Of a stretch of DNA of 64,000 nt, positions 59,570-64,000 are shown one piece after another. The notes beneath the pieces are model-generated. The model saw only the letters and a list, made by a program, of their open reading frames with translations. It was not told the origin of the DNA and ran no database searches. Within the stretch, counting starts at the first letter, position 1. Each line of letters opens with the position of its first letter. Source of the DNA: an uncultured Alphaproteobacteria bacterium (GTDB taxonomy: Bacteria > Pseudomonadota > Alphaproteobacteria > Rhodobacterales > Rhodobacteraceae); NCBI GenBank assembly GCA_913051655.1, contig CAJXHI010000004.1, positions 43,629-107,628 on the forward strand, in the 5' to 3' direction. The position numbers and the translations under genes are program-made.

Positions 59570-61186
59570 TTAAAATTCATCTCGACGCACCAATTGGTTG
59601 AGCAGTATAACAGGCACCAGTCCTGCACAGATAATGATCAATGCAGGAAGAGACGCTTGATCCATCAACTCGCTATGTGCAAACTGATACGCATAAGTTG
59701 CTAAAGTATCGAAATCAAAGGGCCGTAGCAAGAGGGTCATGGGTAGCTCTTTCATTATATCCACAAAGGCCAACACACAACCTGCCAAAAGTGCACTTCG
59801 CATAAGCGGCAAAGTCACACGGCGGGCCGTCTGGTTTGGTGTCATACCTAGTGATCGGCTGCAACTGATCAAATTCGTGGGAATCTTCGTTAAACCAGAT
59901 GATACAGCGCCATAACCCACCGCCTGAAATCGCACAAGATAGGCAAATAATAATGCCCAGATCGTTCCGCTGAAATAAATTGGGGTCCATTCAAGCAATC
60001 GATCGACAAAAGACAAAGAGGCCAACACTCCTAGCGCCAACATCGTGCCTGGAAATGCATACCCCGCTGCTGATAGATTTGCCAATGTCTGGACTATCTT
60101 GTTTCGGCTCATCTTTGCCGCACTACCCATAATTACGGCGCTTAGCATGATGAATAATGCGCCCGATAGAGAAATAAAAAGACTATTAACAAGGCTCTCC
60201 AGAACATCGACGACCGTGCTTATAACAGGTGCCTGGAGTACATTGTAAACTAAGATCGATACAGGAATAAGAAATCCAAAAGCTACTGGTAAAAGGCAAA
60301 TCATCGTCAGTAGAACCGCCTTATGTCGTGACACAGGTATTGGATTATGTAGGCTATGTCGACGGGTTGTATCGTTAAAACGTTTATCACCACGAGCATA
60401 AAACTCCAGAAATAACAAAAAAATTATCACGCTGAATGTGAGCGTCGCCAATTGAGCTGCGCCAGTAATGCTGTCCATCCCGATCCAAAGATTAAAGATC
60501 CCAAGTGTCAAGGTTTGGACGGCAAAAAATTCAACCGTACCAAAATCGGATACGACTTCCATTAAAACCAGCGCCAATCCTGCAACAATCGCAGGCCGTG
60601 CCAAAGGCAAGCATATGCCCCAGAAAGCATTTCGATCGGATAAAGCGGCCACTTCATAAAAGTTTGCAGGTATTTTTTGAAATGCGGTACGAGATAATAG
60701 ATAGATGTACGGATAGAGCACCGAGGAAAGTACAAAAATCGCGCCTCCCATCGATCTAATTTCAGGAAAAAAATAATCTTGTGCGCTCTTCCACCCCATA
60801 AGGTCGCGCAATGCACCCTGCAGTGGTCCTGCATATTCAAAGATATCCGTGTAGGCATATGCCACAAGATACGCTGGACAAGCCATAGGCAAAAGTATGA
60901 CAACATCAAGCCAAGGCGCAGCACCCAACCGAAAGTAGGTAATGATCCACGCGGTGCCAATCCCAAACACTAGAGAAACTGTAGCTACACCCAACATCAA
61001 TGCGCTTGTGTTGATCAAGTAACGTCCCAGTACAGTTGACACGAGGTGTGACCAAAGACCTTCGCTATCCCCCGTGCTTAACAAAATTAAAGAGATAACA
61101 GGACAAAGAAGCACTCCCCCCAAAAGGAAAATGCTTACTAATTTTAGTTTGCTCAATTGAAAATGTGTCAAAGCCTGCGCTACCAT
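59570..61186 (-). CDS. fbpB: Ferric iron-type ABC transporter permease (FbpB-like)
   Basis: 538 residues with about 12 membrane segments in two permease halves, each with an EAA-type loop: ANFYEVAALSDRNAFWGICL and PTNLISCSRSLGMTPNQTAR. This duplicated layout is typical of FbpB/AfuB/SfuB iron(III) permeases. The frame is intact. The gene directly upstream, whose stop overlaps this start, is a dead fbpA with five stop codons and two frameshifts, and no ATPase gene lies nearby. ATG 61186 is preferred over TTG 61195. Function may be retained with proteins encoded elsewhere, or decay may be starting. Confidence 0.87.
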   Translation of the reverse strand: MVAQALTHFQLSKLKLVSIFLLGGVLLCPVISLILLSTGDSEGLWSHLVSTVLGRYLINTSALMLGVATVSLVFGIGTAWIITYFRLGAAPWLDVVILLPMACPAYLVAYAYTDIFEYAGPLQGALRDLMGWKSAQDYFFPEIRSMGGAIFVLSSVLYPYIYLLSRTAFQKIPANFYEVAALSDRNAFWGICLPLARPAIVAGLALVLMEVVSDFGTVEFFAVQTLTLGIFNLWIGMDSITGAAQLATLTFSVIIFLLFLEFYARGDKRFNDTTRRHSLHNPIPVSRHKAVLLTMICLLPVAFGFLIPVSILVYNVLQAPVISTVVDVLESLVNSLFISLSGALFIMLSAVIMGSAAKMSRNKIVQTLANLSAAGYAFPGTMLALGVLASLSFVDRLLEWTPIYFSGTIWALLFAYLVRFQAVGYGAVSSGLTKIPTNLISCSRSLGMTPNQTARRVTLPLMRSALLAGCVLAFVDIMKELPMTLLLRPFDFDTLATYAYQFAHSELMDQASLPALIIICAGLVPVILLNQLVRRDEF

Positions 61187-62181
61187 TTGATCCAAACCCT
61201 CATTATTTGCGACGGAAGAGACAGTTTCGCAATAGCGGCAATCAGCAATCGTTCTTCTTTAGAGGCTACCCACGAGGCCAATTCTGTCGTAGTTTTGAAA
61301 CGCGAGTCCGAAGAATAATCAAAATTTATTTCGCTATGCAGCTGCAGAAAGTTCTCTTGGCCTAAAAATTCCAACAAGTTTACTTGTACCTTTTTTTCTG
61401 AATGAATGGTGACCTGTCAACCAGAAATGATTAAAAGTACGTCGCGGTCTGCATTTGCCTGAAGAGGATATACAAAATTTATAGAAGTTTTTATGCCTTT
61501 TTGGTCACTTTCATTTGTCAACATAATTTTGCCATATTAGTAATTGTTGATCAATGCAACATAGCAAAGCCCTTAGAAAATTTCTTGACTTGTGCGCGAT
61601 CATTTTCTTGTAGCCGAGGAACAATTTTACTGTGTCGAGTTTCTGAGGTCCCAGCGCAATAAAAATTAATCAAAGATAACATCAGGGCGTAATTAGACAT
61701 ATTTATATTATGTTTCGTACAAATACGCTCCGTCTATTTGGGGTCAACCCAATGTTTGAGGCGTGGAAATTTTTTTTGGCGACGCGATCTTTGAATGTTG
61801 AGATAATGCGTAATCGCTTAGACGGTATAATCGATTGTTATCTGCGGACCTCAGATGGCAACTAATATTATATGCCAGTGTTTCAGAGTTGGCTTCTGCA
61901 AGCAAATCCAACTCAATATAAACACATAGGCATGCAATATCAAAAACAAGAGAGGCATCAGCAGGGCTTATTGGCCGCCAACTATTATTGTGCTGTCGCT
62001 ATTTCTTTTTCGGATTGAGAACCTTTATCTCTAAGAGCCGCTCTTCAGTGAAAGCTGTTAGAAATGGTTTGATCAAGCAGTCTTGACAGTGCGAATAAAT
62101 GTTTCTTTTTCGCGCTTGAAGGGATTACTCTAATAACGGTCTGCTTAATGCAGAAATACTCATTATTGCTTTTATTTTCAT
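61180..62181 (-). pseudogene. fbpA: Decayed fbpA, iron(III) ABC transporter substrate-binding protein
   Basis: Reading from ATG 62181 gives a signal-peptide-like start, then NIYSHCQDCLIKPFLTAFTE, SPADASLVFDIA, NDRAQVKKFSKG, CYVALINNY, YGKIMLTNESDQK and LLEFLGQENFLQLHSEINF. These follow in order the FbpA/FutA family (YRQ..LIKP, SPADV, NDR.QIK, D.A.INTYYYGKM, LLEFL). The frame is broken by TAA 62125-62127, TAG 61999-62001, TAG 61734-61736, TAA 61537-61539 and TGA 61417-61419, by +1 near 61745 and by -1 near 61572. Full length (about 334 codons) is still recognisable, so decay is by point lesions without deletion. Confidence 0.92.
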
Positions 62182-62426
62182 TTAAGGTGCCCTTATCGTT
62201 AATTTAGTTTTCGTCGAATCGTAGCTTTGAAAGTCTGAATTGCGAAATCATCATTTTGAAAAGTATTCTGGTGTTTTATGTCTAATGTCATTACCACTGT
62301 GAATTTGTTGATTTCCTCAAGATTGGTTTTTGCGCCAAAGAGCATGATATCTTAGCTTTTTTAAACGTAGGCTGTTAATGATTTGAAAGTGCCCTGCAAT
62401 CTGAACGAGTTGATAAAGGATAGGCC
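62182..62426. other. Divergent promoter region between dead fbpA and nucleoside hydrolase
   Basis: 245 AT-rich bases. It should hold the promoter of the nucleoside hydrolase gene and the former promoter of fbpA. I could not pick out a Fur- or Irr-type operator with confidence. Confidence 0.4.
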
Positions 62427-63368
62427 ATGCAACCACGCAAAGTGATCATTGATACAGACCCAGGTCAGGATGACGCTATCGCAATAATGCTTGCACTTGC
62501 GAGTCCGGAAGAGATTGACTTATTGGGGATTACTACAGTAGCTGGCAACGTGCCCCTTTCCCTTACAGAAAAAAATGCACGGATCGTATGTGAATTGGCA
62601 GGTAAACCGCAAACACTTGTTTTTGCTGGGTGTGACCGCCCTTTATCACGTCCTTTGATCACCGCAGAGCATGTGCATGGCAAAACGGGTTTAGATGGTC
62701 CCGTTCTTCCTGACCCTGAAATGCCGCTTCAGTCACAGCATGGCGTTGATTTCATAATTGAAAGCCTGCGAACGGCTCCTGCAAAAACGATTACTCTTTG
62801 TCTGCTAGGACCTTTGACCAATATTGCAAGCGGTCTGCTCAAAGCGCCAGACATAGCAGATCGGATAGAGGAAATCGTAATGATGGGTGGGGCCTATTTT
62901 GAGGTTGGAAACATCACACCGTCGGCTGAATTTAACATTTATGTCGATCCAGAGGCTGCTGATATTATTTTTAAATCTGGTATACCAATTACAGTTATGC
63001 CACTTGATATCACACACAAAGCCTTAGTTACAAAACCACGTAATGAAGCATTTCGGGACCTGGGTACCCCTGTGGGTACAGCTACCGCAGAAATGACTAA
63101 TTTTTTTGAACGCTTTGACAAAGAAAAATATGGCAGCGCAGGTGCGCCCTTGCATGATCCCTGCGTAACGGCCTATCTCATAGAACCAGAACTTTTTACG
63201 GGAAGATTTGTTAACGTTATGATTGAAACAACCTCGGAACTCACAATGGGCATGACAGTCGCAGATTGGTGGAATGTCACAAACAGACCGGCCAACGCTA
63301 CTTTTATGAACGACATTGATGCAGATGGATTTTTTGCGCTACTGACGGAACGATTAGGTCGTCTATGA
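62427..63368 (+). CDS. Inosine/uridine-preferring nucleoside hydrolase
   Basis: 313 residues. The calcium-binding signature VIIDTDPGQDDAIAIMLAL at the N-terminus and LLGPLTNIA, MMGGAYFEVGN and EFNIYVDPEAA are the family motifs; the C-terminal DPCVTAYLI carries the second metal-site Asp. It cleaves ribonucleosides to base and ribose. GATAAAGGA lies 6-7 bases before the ATG. No nucleoside transporter gene is adjacent. Confidence 0.93.
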   Translation: MQPRKVIIDTDPGQDDAIAIMLALASPEEIDLLGITTVAGNVPLSLTEKNARIVCELAGKPQTLVFAGCDRPLSRPLITAEHVHGKTGLDGPVLPDPEMPLQSQHGVDFIIESLRTAPAKTITLCLLGPLTNIASGLLKAPDIADRIEEIVMMGGAYFEVGNITPSAEFNIYVDPEAADIIFKSGIPITVMPLDITHKALVTKPRNEAFRDLGTPVGTATAEMTNFFERFDKEKYGSAGAPLHDPCVTAYLIEPELFTGRFVNVMIETTSELTMGMTVADWWNVTNRPANATFMNDIDADGFFALLTERLGRL

Positions 63369-63753
63369 AAGCCATTCGCTTTAATGTGACGAAGAATCTG
63401 GAAAATGCTTTCCAAATTGTTGTAGTCTTTCACCGAAAAGGCAGCAGTCATGGTGCTTCATAAATAATTGGCTTAAGTAATGCACCCGTAAGCTACATGG
63501 TTTTGACATTAATTTGGTCTGTTAAATACATTGTATCGGATTAAAATAAACACTAACTATGATTGCGGCATAACGTGCGTGCAAAAGGGATTGAAAAATT
63601 GATGTTGAAATTGCTATTCTGCACGATGGTAGTGTCTGGCGTGAATAGGTTGAGAATAGAAATTAATCAAAGGAATTCCAGAAAGATTCAAGTCCACTAC
63701 GCTTTGGGATTTCGCTTATGCCAGAATTACAACTTGATATATATCGGAGTGAT
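63369..63753. other. Intergenic gap before selO
   Basis: About 385 bases. A 33-codon frame starting at 63365 overlaps the nucleoside hydrolase stop (ATGA) and reads MKAIRFNVTKNLENAFQ before stopping; it is too short to assign and may be a remnant. Otherwise nothing is recognised on either strand. Confidence 0.45.
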
Positions 63754-64000
63754 ATGAACAAAACGGCGCTCCCCCTCTCCATTTCGTTTGATAACAGCTA
63801 TTCGTCGTTGCCCGAGGTTTTTTATGCACGTCTATCGCCAACGCCTGTCTCAAAACCGAGATTAATTACGTTTAACAGAGAGTTGGCTAAGGTGCTTGGA
63901 ATAACATATTTTAGTGACGATGCCTGCTTAGCAGAAATATTTAGCGGAAATAAAGCGATTGAAGGTTCAGAGCCTTTAGCACAGCTTTATTCGGGTCATC
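63754..64000 (+). CDS. selO: Protein adenylyltransferase SelO (YdiU), N-terminal part
   Basis: Partial: 82 codons up to the right edge. SFDNSYSSLPEVFYARLSPTPVSKPRLITFN, read in parts, is the typical SelO opening (FDN.Y..LPE.FY....PTPV..P.L...N), and EPLAQLYSGH precedes the family's GHQFG motif just past the edge. SelO is a pseudokinase-fold enzyme that AMPylates proteins in redox stress. CGGAG sits about 5 bases before ATG 63754. The catalytic residues lie outside the window. Confidence 0.88.
   Translation, partial: MNKTALPLSISFDNSYSSLPEVFYARLSPTPVSKPRLITFNRELAKVLGITYFSDDACLAEIFSGNKAIEGSEPLAQLYSGH

Noticed and set aside
61180..61377. 65-codon open frame upstream of the permease that could be called a small hypothetical gene
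   Set aside because: It is the intact C-terminal end of the decayed fbpA, in frame with the rest of that pseudogene, with no start signal of its own.
63173..63451. 92-codon minus-strand frame antisense to the nucleoside hydrolase
   Set aside because: It mostly mirrors the hydrolase gene, matches no family and has no ribosome binding site.

Overview
The window looks like chromosome from a low-GC marine alphaproteobacterium of the family Rhodobacteraceae (Roseobacter group). Base composition is AT-rich for that family. The evidence is the gene content and order (rne/tusA/ccdA, sspB/fumC, surE-pcm-nlpD, guaB-rsmB, lptF-lptG-lptD-surA-pdxA-rsmA, prfA-prmC) and a circularly permuted two-piece tmRNA with an alphaproteobacterial tag. 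I cannot name the genus. I see no prophage, insertion sequence, CRISPR array, tRNA or rRNA. Most of the window is ordinary housekeeping chromosome, but it carries two clear pseudogenes, so some local decay is under way.

Layout. 1-5 kb: end of rne, tusA facing away from ccdA, then on the minus strand ssrA (tmRNA), sspB, fumC and a ribbon-helix-helix protein. 5-8.6 kb: pirin and glutathionyl-hydroquinone reductase, an AT-rich gap of about 0.9 kb, and a membrane acyltransferase-like protein. 8.8-12.3 kb: surE-pcm-nlpD, an unknown protein and a 47-residue small ORF. 12.7-19 kb (minus): rsmB, guaB, a corrinoid-protein reactivator (RACo type) and gcdH. 19-23 kb: a Pho-box promoter driving pstS-pstC-pstA, with no pstB after it. 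23-29 kb (minus): an acyl-CoA cluster (enoyl-CoA isomerase, serine hydrolase, acetoacetate-CoA ligase, TesB thioesterase, efflux pump). It diverges from a GST-SDR-HCCA-isomerase cassette at 29.4-31.3 kb.

31.7-41.5 kb: HNH endonuclease, esterase, DNA glycosylase, MFS transporter, a second small ORF related to the one at 12.1 kb, NDUFAF6-like protein, citramalate synthase, cysS, an aminotransferase, a broken TfoX C-terminal-domain gene, and ndk. 41.7-53.7 kb: ABC-F protein, retropepsin-like protease, holC and pepA, then the tightly overlapping outer-membrane biogenesis chain lptF to rsmA. 53.7-59.5 kb: DUF4167 protein, prmC, prfA, agmatinase, M20 amidohydrolase and mazG. 59.6-64 kb: an intact ferric-iron-type ABC permease following a heavily decayed fbpA, then a nucleoside hydrolase and the start of selO.

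The items most worth a second look are the decayed fbpA hidden in an apparently empty kilobase (61180-62181), the broken TfoX-like gene (40693-41066), the pair of related ~48-residue proteins (12094-12237 and 35249-35398), and the pst operon without its ATPase. I did not find a convincing new multi-gene system. The small-protein pair is the best candidate for something undescribed.
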